64,000 nucleotides of DNA from Verrucomicrobiota bacterium (lineage in GTDB: Bacteria; Verrucomicrobiota; Verrucomicrobiia; Verrucomicrobiales; Akkermansiaceae), in the NCBI GenBank assembly GCA_026397725.1, contig JAPLUI010000331.1, positions 1-64,000 of the forward strand, in the 5' to 3' direction. This document shows, one piece after another, positions 54,127 through 63,079 of the stretch. The notes beneath the pieces are model-generated. The model saw nothing but the letters and a program-made list of their open reading frames with translations. It searched no databases and was not told where the DNA came from. Each line of letters opens with the position of its first letter. Positions within the stretch are counted from its first letter, which is position 1. The position numbers and the translations under genes are program-made.

Positions 54127-54777
54127 GTGATGAACCAGAATGAGAATGATGGGAAGAATGAGAATGATGGGATAAATGCCTCCCATGCCTCCCATGCCTC
54201 CCATCCTTCCCATGCTCCCGAGCGACTTCTGCCGCCACGCGGCAACTACAAAACCCTGCTCTCCTTCCAGAAAGCTGAAGTGGTCTATGACCTGACCTTC
54301 CGTTTCGCGCACAAGTTCCTGCTCAGGGGTGATCGCACCATCGACCAGATGATCCAGTCCGCGCGGTCGGGCAAAAAGAACATCCTTGAAGGCAGCAAGG
54401 CCGGGCGGACTTCGAAAGAGACCGAACTCAAGCTGACGAACGTCGCTCGCGCCAGCCTGGAGGAATTACTCGATGACTACGAGGATTTCCTGCGTGCCCG
54501 CGACCTGCCGAAGTGGGACAAGGAATCCACTCAAGCACGCTACGTACGCCGCCTCGGTCGAACCACGCCCCACACCTTCGAACTCTATCGCGAATTCGTG
54601 GAGACCCGCCCCCCGGAGGTCGTCGCCAACATCGCCATCTGTCTCATCCATCAGACCAATTTTCTCATCGACCAGCAGCTACGCCGTCTCGAAAAGGACT
54701 TTATCGAGCAGGGCGGCCTGCGCGAGCGCATGACCCGCTTGCGACTCGCCCACCGAAACAAACCGCCCCGGGAATGA
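54127..54777 (+). CDS. Four-helix-bundle protein (23S rRNA intervening-sequence type)
   Basis: 216 residues. The N-terminus is low complexity (NENDGKNENDG, then SHASHASHPSHAP encoded by CCTCCCATG-type repeats). From residue 45 it is the four-helix bundle family: SFQKAEVVYDLTFRFAHKFL, TIDQMIQSARSGKKNILEGS, KLTNVARASLEELLDDYEDF, ending in a suffix domain ANIAICLIHQTNFLIDQQLR. Members form pentameric helical bundles and often sit near insertion events; function unknown. It begins 9 bp after comM. Confidence 0.75.
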   Translation: MMNQNENDGKNENDGINASHASHASHPSHAPERLLPPRGNYKTLLSFQKAEVVYDLTFRFAHKFLLRGDRTIDQMIQSARSGKKNILEGSKAGRTSKETELKLTNVARASLEELLDDYEDFLRARDLPKWDKESTQARYVRRLGRTTPHTFELYREFVETRPPEVVANIAICLIHQTNFLIDQQLRRLEKDFIEQGGLRERMTRLRLAHRNKPPRE

Positions 54778-54821
54778 TCCGCATGCCTCCCATCATTTCT
54801 ATCGTTCCCATCCTCCTCGCC

Positions 54822-55500
54822 ATGAAAATCATCCCCGCCATTTTTGAGGAACGCGAAATCCGCCGACTCTACGATGAGAAAACCGAAACCTGGTTCTGCT
54901 CGGTCGTGGACATTGCCCAGGTTCTCACTCGGCAACCGGATTAGTTACTACTCAGGTATGGCAGAATCATTTATGGCAGAATCATTTCAGAATTGGAAAA
55001 AGTCATTGGATCAACCCCTGTCTGTGCGCATCCGCACGCAGACAGGCCGACCAGTGATGAATCCCCCTCAAGACTCTTGAAAAGCCATCAATGATTCTGC
55101 CATGAATTCTTTGGAACCTGAGTAGTAAACCGGATTACAAGGCCGCCCGGAACTACTGGAAGGTTCTGAAAAACCGTCTCGCCAAGGAAAGAAGTCAGTG
55201 GGTTACAAATTGTAACCCACTGAAATTGCCCGCCGACGACGGTAAATGCTACCTCACCGATGTCGCCAACGCCGAAACCCTGCTGCGGCTCGTCCAGAGC
55301 GTTCCAAGTCCCAGGGCCGAGCCGATCAAACTCTGGCTCGCCAAGGTCGGCTACGAGCGCATGCAGGAGATGTCCGACCCCGCGCTTGCCCTTGAACGCG
55401 CCCGCACCACCTGGCAGCAACACGGACGCAGCGAAAAATGAATCCAACAACGCATGACGGGGCAGGAATTGTGCTTTTGTCATCGGTCACTGTTTATTAT
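54822..55500 (+). pseudogene. Bro-N/antirepressor-like gene interrupted by a MITE and a nonsense codon
   Basis: MKIIPAIFEEREIRRLYDEK, WFCSVVDIAQVL and TRQPD form a Bro-N start. The sequence is then broken at 54944 by a 185-bp element, and resumes at 55129 as YKAARNYWKVLKNRLAKE, CYLTDVANAETLLRLVQSVP, ending RTTWQQHGRSEK. The next codon is TGA where relatives have Trp (the continuation IQQRMTGQE is still readable), so a second lesion exists. Removing the element and one target copy restores the reading frame exactly. Bro-N proteins are phage or mobile-element regulators. Confidence 0.7.
54944..55128. mobile_element. 185-bp MITE-like element with 9-bp target duplication
   Basis: TTACTACTCAGGT near the left end is inverted as ACCTGAGTAGTAA at the right end. 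ACCGGATTA occurs directly on both sides (54935-54943 and 55129-55137). Inside, ATGGCAGAATCATTT is repeated twice next to the left end and inverted near the right end (AATGATTCTGCCAT). There is no coding capacity. Confidence 0.8.
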
Positions 55501-55509
55501 TCCGCCGAT

Positions 55510-56324
55510 CTTTCCGATCTTCCGGCGGCGACACCACGGTCACCGGCGGCACGTTGGTTCTGAAATCAGCCCGCTTGGCGGTTGCCTCCGCAGTCAGAAT
55601 CACCAGCGGCAGCACCATGAACCTCGACTTCACCGGCACCGATGTCGTAGGTGCCTTATATCTCGGCGGAACCCAACAAGCCAACGGCCTCTATGATTCC
55701 TCCAACCCCGGCGGCCTCATCACCGGCACCGGCAGGATCCAGGTCGGACCCTTTGTGAGCAATGCCGCCTGGGCCGCCGCCAACGCGCCCGGCCAAGGCA
55801 CAGCGCTAGACCATGACCGCGACGGCGTGGCAAACGGCGTGGAATACTTCATGGGCAAATCCGGCAACGACTTCATCGCCAATCCCGGCATCGCGGCCGA
55901 CGGCACCGTCACCTGGCCGAATAGTCCGGCCTTCAGCGGCAGCTACGCGGTGCAGACTTCGGCGGATCTGGTGGAGTGGACCGATGTGACCGAGGATGTA
56001 ACTCAAGTCACCAACAACTCAGACTCGATTGTGTGGACGCGGCCCGTCGGCCCGGAGCGCCGATTCGTCCGCTTGCTTGTGACGCCGAATTGGTCTAAGC
56101 AGGCTCGTTGCGGCGGGACGCCACAGCCACGGCCTGCCGCGAGACGCGTCAGCCACGATAGCTGCCCATGGTGCGGGTCTCGTGCCAGCCAGCGATCCAT
56201 TCCGAATGAGTTTCTGCGCACGGTTGTGGTTCAAATTTCTAACGGCTCGAGATCCGTTGGGGTGCGGATTCAAACTGCATATTGCCGTAACGTTTGGTGT
56301 AGGCGGGATCACCGGAGGAGGTGA
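55510..56324 (+). pseudogene. C-terminal fragment of an autotransporter-type beta-strand repeat protein
   Basis: The frame reads GDTTVTGGTLVLKSARLAVA, TSGSTMNLDFTGTDVVGALY, QANGLYDSSNPGGLITGTGR, then LDHDRDGVANGVEYFMG and a C-terminal beta domain ending RRFVRLLVT. This is the tail of the large surface proteins with autotransporter-associated strand repeats common in Verrucomicrobia. The N-terminal thousands of residues and any start are missing, and after about 56090 the frame runs into REP-like palindromes, so the natural end is also altered. Confidence 0.6.
56107..56156. repeat. REP-like palindromes (GCGGCGGGACGCC family), second locus
   Basis: GTTGCGGCGGGACGCCACAG then CCACGGCCTGCCGCGAGACG: the same two hairpin units as at 38069-38111, in reverse order and less perfect. 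They lie in the 3' part of the autotransporter fragment. Confidence 0.55.
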
Positions 56325-56922
56325 CGAGGAAGTTGCGGCCCTTCGGGTAGTAACTGCGGAAGAGTTTGAGGGCGGCGCTATCGAACGCGCCCGGCTGCCT
56401 CTTGCACTCGATCACGTCCACCTGGTCGCGGCGGTGGGTGAGAATGAAATCCACCTCGTGCCCCGCCTTGTCGCGCCAGTAGCAGGCAGGCGTTTCCGGG
56501 AATTGGGCTTGGATATGTTCCAGCACCAGATGCTCCCAGAGCGTGCCGCAATCGTCCGGGCGCAGCGGATCCCAGCCGCGGGCAAAACTCACGAAGCCGG
56601 TGTCGAAGGCATGAACCTTGGGTTGTCTAACAATCTCGTTGTGGCCGCCGCCATGGAACGGATGAGATGCACCACCGTGACGGCAGGGGTGATTTCCAGC
56701 GCGTGCAGATGCCTTGCCACGGTCGGCCGGGTGATACCTAGTGCCGAAGCGGCTCTTGTCACCTCAAACTGCCCGCCGCTCTGCCGTAGCATGAACTCCA
56801 ACAGCGCGTTGAAACGATTCATGTCCCGGAAGCCGAACAGGCGCTGGATATCGCGGGCAAAAAACGAGTCCATCCACTCACGGTAGAAGGCGGGCTGTTT
56901 CGCTGCGGCTAAGGCCCCGTAA
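56239..56922 (-). pseudogene. Truncated, frameshifted AAA+ ATPase (DUF4143-type) remnant
   Basis: Reading down from 56922: QPAFYREWMDSFFARDIQRL, FEVTRAASALGITRPTVARHL (winged helix), then a frameshift near 56650, and SFARGWDPLRPDDCGTLWEH, CYWRDKAGHEVDFILTHR (PD-(D/E)XK-like core), VIECKR. This is the C-terminal half of the common ATPase with DUF4143. The N-terminal P-loop half is gone, the sequence ending at the AT-rich element at 56968. Confidence 0.65.
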
Positions 56923-56967
56923 AGAAATAGACCTTACAAAATCTGCATGTTAGCATGGAATCAATTT

Positions 56968-57086
56968 GGTAAAATCATGATAGGGTAAAATCATGAAGAA
57001 CTGGAATTGTGCTCCCGTTATCGGGAATTATGATCTTTTCTTCCATCATTTTACCCTCCATCATTTTACCCCTCCATCATTTTACC
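56968..57086. mobile_element. AT-rich MITE-like element with repeated GGTAAAATCATGA ends
   Basis: Two direct copies of GGTAAAATCATGA at the left (56968 and 56984), and three inverted relatives TCATTTTACC at the right (57046, 57061, 57077). It is AT-rich against GC-rich surroundings. The design (direct-repeated 13-15-mers at one end, inverted copies at the other) is like the element at 54944-55128, though the sequences differ. Confidence 0.55.
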
Positions 57087-57239
57087 TAATTTCCGAATGA
57101 TCAAACTTCTAACGCCATGTATATTTATTTACGGCTCCTAACAGTGCGGGCGGCAGGCCGCCGTGAAACAGGCGTTGTGGTAGTGAGTTATGGCATCTTT
57201 CACGCTCTTTTCGCTTGCCAGTGGGGGCCGAAATGCGCA

Positions 57240-57840
57240 AATTGTTTACTGTTCATCTGATTCCCCAACTTTCTTCAGCAGCCCTGCGGGGCGTGGAGGC
57301 CCAGGAGGTGGAGGTCGAAGTCAACGCCCATGGTGCTGACAAGCCGATGATCGTGATTGTCGGCTTGCCGGATGCCGCGGTGCGCGAATCGTCGCAGCGG
57401 GTGACCTCGGCCATCGGCGCCTCCGCGCTCAAGCTTGGGGATGGCATCAAGATCGTCAACCTCGCGCCGGCGGATTTGAAAAAAGAGGGACCCTCGTTCG
57501 ATCTGCCCATCGCCCTGGCGATGATCGCCGCCAGCGGCACCTAAGTGCTGCCGGTGGATGATTGCTGCGTGGTGGGCGAACTCGGGCTCGATGGGGCGGT
57601 GCGCCCGGTCAAGGACGTGCTCTCGATCGCCCTCGAAGCGAAACGCCGCGGCCGCACCCGCTTGTTAGTTCCGGATGGGAACGCGGCGGAAGCGGCGGTG
57701 GTGGATGGCATCCGGGTGTTTCCGATCCGCAATTTGCGGGAGGCCTGGGAATTTCTAACCGACAAGAAGACAACACCACGCCAAACGCGTGCTCGAGGTG
57801 GCCGCGGCGGGAAATCATAATCTGCTCATGGTCGGAGAAT
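57240..57840 (+). pseudogene. Decayed second copy of comM
   Basis: [20 protein letters not shown] to PIALAMIAASGT is nearly identical to ComM. The next codon, AAG in comM, is TAA (57542). The frame continues readable ([20 protein letters not shown] to LREAWEF), then a deletion removes the start of the AAA domain, leaving [19 protein letters not shown] in another frame before the copy ends. No ATPase core remains. Confidence 0.85.
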
Positions 57841-57919
57841 AACACCCGTGACAAAACCGAAGCCTGAACCGACCAAGAGGGTTCCGTCCGAAGGCCCCAA
57901 GCCGGGTGGCCCTTAGCGT

Positions 57920-58897
57920 TCACTGCTCGAGAGTTTGCGACGGGGATTGACCGAACAGCCGCTTGTATTCCACCGCAAACCTCCCCAGTTGCCAAAATCC
58001 GCTTGAAAGGGCGACTTCCTTGACACTGTGCTCGCGGCTGTTAGAACGCTGCAAGGCGTGGTGGACCTGGCGCATTCGCCGGAGTTGGAGATATCGCAAC
58101 GGACTCACCCCGAGTATCGATTGGAATACATCCCGCAGCGTTCTTTCCGGAACCCCGGTCGCAGCGCACAGTTCGGCAAGATACACCGGGGAATCGGCCT
58201 TCTCATGGAGAAACGCACGGGCCCTACTGAACGTCTTCATGCGGTCGATCCGGTGCCCGATTCCGCGACACCCCTCGGCTTGACCGATCACCAAGGCCAG
58301 CCGGGTGAGCAATTCGCGCTCGGCGGTCCGGCGGACTTCCCCTGATAGAAACATGGCGGGTGAACCTTCGGCACTGGCCCGCAGTGATCCGATGGTATCC
58401 ATCAGCATGCGCAAGGTCTCGGCTCCCGGGTTCAGGAAAGCAAAACGGCCTGGCTCGACCGGCATGCTCCCGATTCCCAATCCGCGCAGAGAGTCTTCCA
58501 GAATCGGGTTCGGAATGGGGATCATCGCATACTCCCCGTCTCCGGCAGCCACCGAGCAATGCTCCGATCCCTCTCCATAGAGCTGCACCAAGGGACCTCC
58601 CTCCTGACGGATTCCATTGACCGTCGGGAACAGTCGGTAGTTCAGATCCATTAACAAGGAAACGTGGCCCGGGGTGGCGCTGCCAGTGGCAATCCACGGG
58701 GTCGATTTGGTGCCGTAGCGGAAAACCATGCGCTCCAGCGGCACCAGGGACACCGTGTTGATGAAACTTCCCGCCCGAATCTGGGTGATTTCCGCATCCT
58801 CGTGCTTCAGGAAATCCTTGAAGCCGTCGCATTCTGAAAAGGAGAGTTTTACCGCTTGATGGAACATGGACGGAAAGGGTGGAGTCGGCGCGTTCAT
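57920..58897 (-). CDS. AraC-family transcriptional regulator
   Basis: 325 residues. The N-terminal part (about 1-215) is a sensing domain with no clear ligand motif. The C-terminal AraC DNA-binding domain spans about 225-322: YLAELCAATGVPERTLRDVF (first helix-turn-helix) and VKEVALSSGFWQLGRFAVEY then KRLFGQSPSQTL (second). It is divergent from the sulfatase cluster, whose first gene starts 166 bp away, so it may regulate that cluster. Promoter elements were not resolved by eye. Confidence 0.85.
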   Translation of the reverse strand: MNAPTPPFPSMFHQAVKLSFSECDGFKDFLKHEDAEITQIRAGSFINTVSLVPLERMVFRYGTKSTPWIATGSATPGHVSLLMDLNYRLFPTVNGIRQEGGPLVQLYGEGSEHCSVAAGDGEYAMIPIPNPILEDSLRGLGIGSMPVEPGRFAFLNPGAETLRMLMDTIGSLRASAEGSPAMFLSGEVRRTAERELLTRLALVIGQAEGCRGIGHRIDRMKTFSRARAFLHEKADSPVYLAELCAATGVPERTLRDVFQSILGVSPLRYLQLRRMRQVHHALQRSNSREHSVKEVALSSGFWQLGRFAVEYKRLFGQSPSQTLEQ

Positions 58898-59063
58898 TGC
58901 GCTTGCCGATTTTGCATAGCGAATTTTCAGAAAATTCCCAGCAAATTTTCGGTGCTGTGCTTCAGTCGTAGCTCGTCACCGTCCCGGTTTCCAGCATGCC
59001 GCAGGAAACTCTTGCCCGCCTCGTTCCCCAAATCCCCGGCTTTTGATTCAACCAACCCCCTCA

Positions 59064-59897
59064 ATGAAACCACCATCCGCCATCGCCGCACTCTGTTGCG
59101 GATTCCTCACCCTCGGTGCCGCTGCTGCGCAGGCCAAAAAGCCTAACGTGCTCGTCATCATGGGTGACGACATCGGCATCTTCAACATCAGCGCCTACCA
59201 CCAGGGCATGATGGGCTACAACACGCCGAACATCGACCGCCTGGCCAAGGAAGGCGGCATGTTCATGAGCTACTATGCCCAGCAGAGCTGCACCGCCGGA
59301 CGCTCGGCGTTTATTACCGGGCAGTTGCCGTTTCGCACCGGCCTGAGCAAGGTCGGTCTGCCCGGTGCCGAGCTGGGACTGCGCAAGGAAGACCCCACCA
59401 TTGCCGAGTTGCTCAAACCGCTCGGCTACATGACCGGCCAGTTTGGGAAAAACCATCTGGGCGACAAGGATGAGTTCCTGCCCACCAACCATGGATTTGA
59501 CGAGTTTTTCGGCAATCTCTACCACCTCAATGCCGAGGAAGAACCGGAAAACGCCGACTATCCGAAAAACCCCGAGTTCAAAAAGAAGTTCGGGCCGCGT
59601 GGGGTGATCAAGTCCTTTGCCGGCGGCAAGATCGAGGACACCGGCCCGCTGACCATCAAGCGCATGGAGACCATCGACGAGGAAGTGTTGGCCATGACCC
59701 AGGATTTTCTGGGACGTGCCAAGAAGTCCGACAATGATTGGTGGTATCGCCGCGCCTTCATCGCCGTGCCGGTCCAGAACATCGTCGGCAAGACGCTGAT
59801 GTCGTTCAAGGAGTTCCCACCACGCCAGAAACCCTCGAGCTTCACCATCGACCAGGCGATGGAAGCTCTGTCACGCCCCGCCGCGCCCAGTCAGTAA
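59064..59897 (+). pseudogene. Internally deleted arylsulfatase
   Basis: 277 residues from MKPPSAIAALCCGFLTLGAA (signal peptide). N-terminal sulfatase half: NVLVIMGDDIGIFNISAYHQ (metal Asp pair) and SCTAGRSAFITGQLPFRTGL, with the CxAxR formylglycine site. After about residue 215 (ETIDEEVLAMTQDFLGRAKK) the sequence jumps to WWYRRAFIAVPVQNIVGKTL and KEFPPRQKPSSFTIDQAME, which is the extreme C-terminus in full-length relatives of about 500 or more residues. The junction is in frame, but the C-terminal metal-binding half is missing, so activity is unlikely. Confidence 0.7.
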
Positions 59898-59973
59898 CCC
59901 GCCACGATCCCACGCGGTGGACCGTAATCCAACGGTCCACCGTTTGCCTATTCAACAACCTTCCACGATAACC

Positions 59974-62337
59974 ATGAAAACCAACCCGTTGCTCACGACC
60001 CTCGGCCTCGCGCTCGGCGGCTTCTTCATGCCGACTGCCAGGGCCCAGGAAATCCTGCCGTTTCCGCCCGCACCGTCCGCTTCCACTCCGGGGCTGACAA
60101 TCCAGGATTCCACCTACAAGAAACGCGTGGAGCCGAAGCGCCTGGCCGACGGCACGCCTAACATCCTGATCATCCTGATGGACGATGTGGGGCCGGCGAC
60201 GCCCTCGACCTACGGTGGCGAGATCCACACGCCGACGCTCGACCGCGTGGCGCAGATGGGCGTCTCGTTCAACCGGTTTCACTCCACGGCCATGTGTTCG
60301 CCCACACGGGCGGCGCTGCTCACCGGGCGCAATCACACGTTCGTTGGCAACGGCCAGATCGCGGCGATTGCCAATGACTTCGACGGCTTCAGCGGCGTCA
60401 TCCCGAAGTCGTCGGCCACCGTCGCCGAGGTGCTCAAGGACTATGGCTACAACACCGGGTGCTGGGGCAAGTGGCATAACACGCCCGAAGAGCAGATCAC
60501 GTCCAAGGGGCCGTTCGATTACTGGCCGACGGGCTACGGCTTCGAGTATTTCTACGGGTTTCTAGCAGGTGAAGCCTCGCAGTATGAACCGACCCTGACG
60601 CGCAACACCACCGCGGTCACCACACATCTGCCCAAGGGCTATCACCTCACCGACGACATCGCGACCGACGCGATCACGTGGCTGCGCGAACAGAAGGCCT
60701 ACGCGCCGGACAAACCGTTCTTCATGTATTGGGCACCGGGCGCATCGCACGGCCCGCACCAGATCATGAAGGAATGGGCGGACAAATATAAGGGCAAGTT
60801 CGACGACGGTTGGGACAAGTATCGCGAGCGCGTCTTCGTGAATGCCAAGGCAAAGGGCTGGATTCCGCAAAACGCGCAACTCACGCCGCGCCCGGAATCG
60901 ATGGCGTCGTGGGATTCCATTCCCGAGGATGAAAAGCCGTTCCAGCGCCGCTTGATGGAAGTCTTCGCCGGCTTCACCGAGCACGCCGACTACAACGCCG
61001 GCCGGGTGATTGATGAAATTGAGAAGGAAGGAAAGTTAGACAACACGCTGATCTTCTACATCTGGGGCGACAACGGTTCCTCTGCCGAAGGTCTGTATGG
61101 CACCATCAGCGAGCAGCTCGCGCAGAACGGAATTCCAACAAAAATCTCGCAGCACCTTGAGGCGCTGAAGGAACTCGGTGGCCTCGATGCCCTCGGCGGT
61201 CCCAAGACCGACAACATGTATCACGCCGGCTGGGCGTGGGCAGGCAGCACGCCATACAAATCCACCAAACTCGTCGCCGCCCACTTCGGCGGCACCCGCC
61301 AGCCGATGGCTGTGTCCTGGCCCAAGCGTATCAAGGCGGATCCGGCGGCGCGGCCGCAGTTTCATCACGTCATCGACATTGTGCCGACGATTTACGAATT
61401 CACCAAGATCACGCCGCCGAAAGTGGTGAACGGCTTCGAGCAGGACCCGATTGCCGGTGTCAGCATGGTCTATGCGTTTGACGATGCCAAGGCACCGGGG
61501 ACGCGCAAGACCCAGTTCTTCGACATCATGGCCAGCCGCGGAATCTATCATGACGGCTGGTTCGCCAGCGCCCCAGGCCCGCGTGAACCATGGGTGGGCG
61601 GCATGCCAAAAGGTGTCAAGGAATGGTCTCCTCTAACGGACAAGTGGGAACTCTACAACATCGACGAAGACTGGAGCCAGGCGATTGACCTCGCCGCCAC
61701 GAATCCGCGGAAACTCGAGGAAATGAAACTGCTCTTCCTGCTAGAATCCACGAAGAACAAGAACCTGCCCATCGGTGGCGGCTTGTGGTCCACCGCGATG
61801 TTCCATCCCGAGGACGCGCCCGCATCCACTCTCACGGAATGGACCTTCGATGCGCCCATCACCCGCATGCCGGAATCCGCCGCGCCCAAGCTCGGCAAGG
61901 TGGACAGCCTGGTGACCATGGACGTGGATGTGCCCGCAAATGCGAACGGCGTGCTGTATGCCTTGGCCGGCTTTTCCGGCGGTGTCACCTGTTATGTGAA
62001 GGATGGTTTCCTTTGCTACGAGTTCAACCTCTTTGAAGTCCAACGCACCAAGCTCAAGTCCGAGAACAAGCTGCCGATTGGCAAGGTAAAGGTCGAAGTC
62101 GAATCCAAACTAACGGCCAAGATCGGCGGACCGATGGACGTCGCGCTGAAGGTCAATGGCAAGGAAGTTGCGCAGGGCCGGGTGCCCGCCGCCATGTCAC
62201 TCCACTTCACCAGTAATGCGACCTTCGACATCGGCACCGACCTGGACTCGCCCGTCTCGCTCGATTACTTCGACCAAGCCCCGTTCCCCTTCAATGGCAC
62301 CATCGGCAAAACGACAATTGTCTATTTGAAGAAATAA
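59974..62337 (+). CDS. Exported arylsulfatase (formylglycine type)
   Basis: 787 residues from MKTNPLLTTLGLALGGFFMP (signal peptide ending at ARA-Q). Sulfatase family: NILIILMDDVGPATPSTYGG (metal Asp pair), MCSPTRAALLTGRNH with the CxPxR motif whose Cys becomes formylglycine, GCWGKWHN, FFMYWAPGASHGPH, IFYIWGDNGSSAEG (metal Asp/Asn) and YKSTKLVAAHFGGTRQP. The last 150 residues add a beta-sandwich domain. Hydrolyses sulfate esters, probably of polysaccharides, in periplasm or outside. Downstream of a deleted sulfatase and upstream of an aquaporin on the same strand. Confidence 0.9.
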   Translation: MKTNPLLTTLGLALGGFFMPTARAQEILPFPPAPSASTPGLTIQDSTYKKRVEPKRLADGTPNILIILMDDVGPATPSTYGGEIHTPTLDRVAQMGVSFNRFHSTAMCSPTRAALLTGRNHTFVGNGQIAAIANDFDGFSGVIPKSSATVAEVLKDYGYNTGCWGKWHNTPEEQITSKGPFDYWPTGYGFEYFYGFLAGEASQYEPTLTRNTTAVTTHLPKGYHLTDDIATDAITWLREQKAYAPDKPFFMYWAPGASHGPHQIMKEWADKYKGKFDDGWDKYRERVFVNAKAKGWIPQNAQLTPRPESMASWDSIPEDEKPFQRRLMEVFAGFTEHADYNAGRVIDEIEKEGKLDNTLIFYIWGDNGSSAEGLYGTISEQLAQNGIPTKISQHLEALKELGGLDALGGPKTDNMYHAGWAWAGSTPYKSTKLVAAHFGGTRQPMAVSWPKRIKADPAARPQFHHVIDIVPTIYEFTKITPPKVVNGFEQDPIAGVSMVYAFDDAKAPGTRKTQFFDIMASRGIYHDGWFASAPGPREPWVGGMPKGVKEWSPLTDKWELYNIDEDWSQAIDLAATNPRKLEEMKLLFLLESTKNKNLPIGGGLWSTAMFHPEDAPASTLTEWTFDAPITRMPESAAPKLGKVDSLVTMDVDVPANANGVLYALAGFSGGVTCYVKDGFLCYEFNLFEVQRTKLKSENKLPIGKVKVEVESKLTAKIGGPMDVALKVNGKEVAQGRVPAAMSLHFTSNATFDIGTDLDSPVSLDYFDQAPFPFNGTIGKTTIVYLKK

Positions 62338-62997
<660 letters not shown>

Positions 62998-63079
62998 GAC
63001 TTCAATCTAACAGACACGAGAGGAAAGTTTGAGCAGCTCGCCGCCTATTGCTGCTTCCTCTCAAGAAGTGAATCCAACC

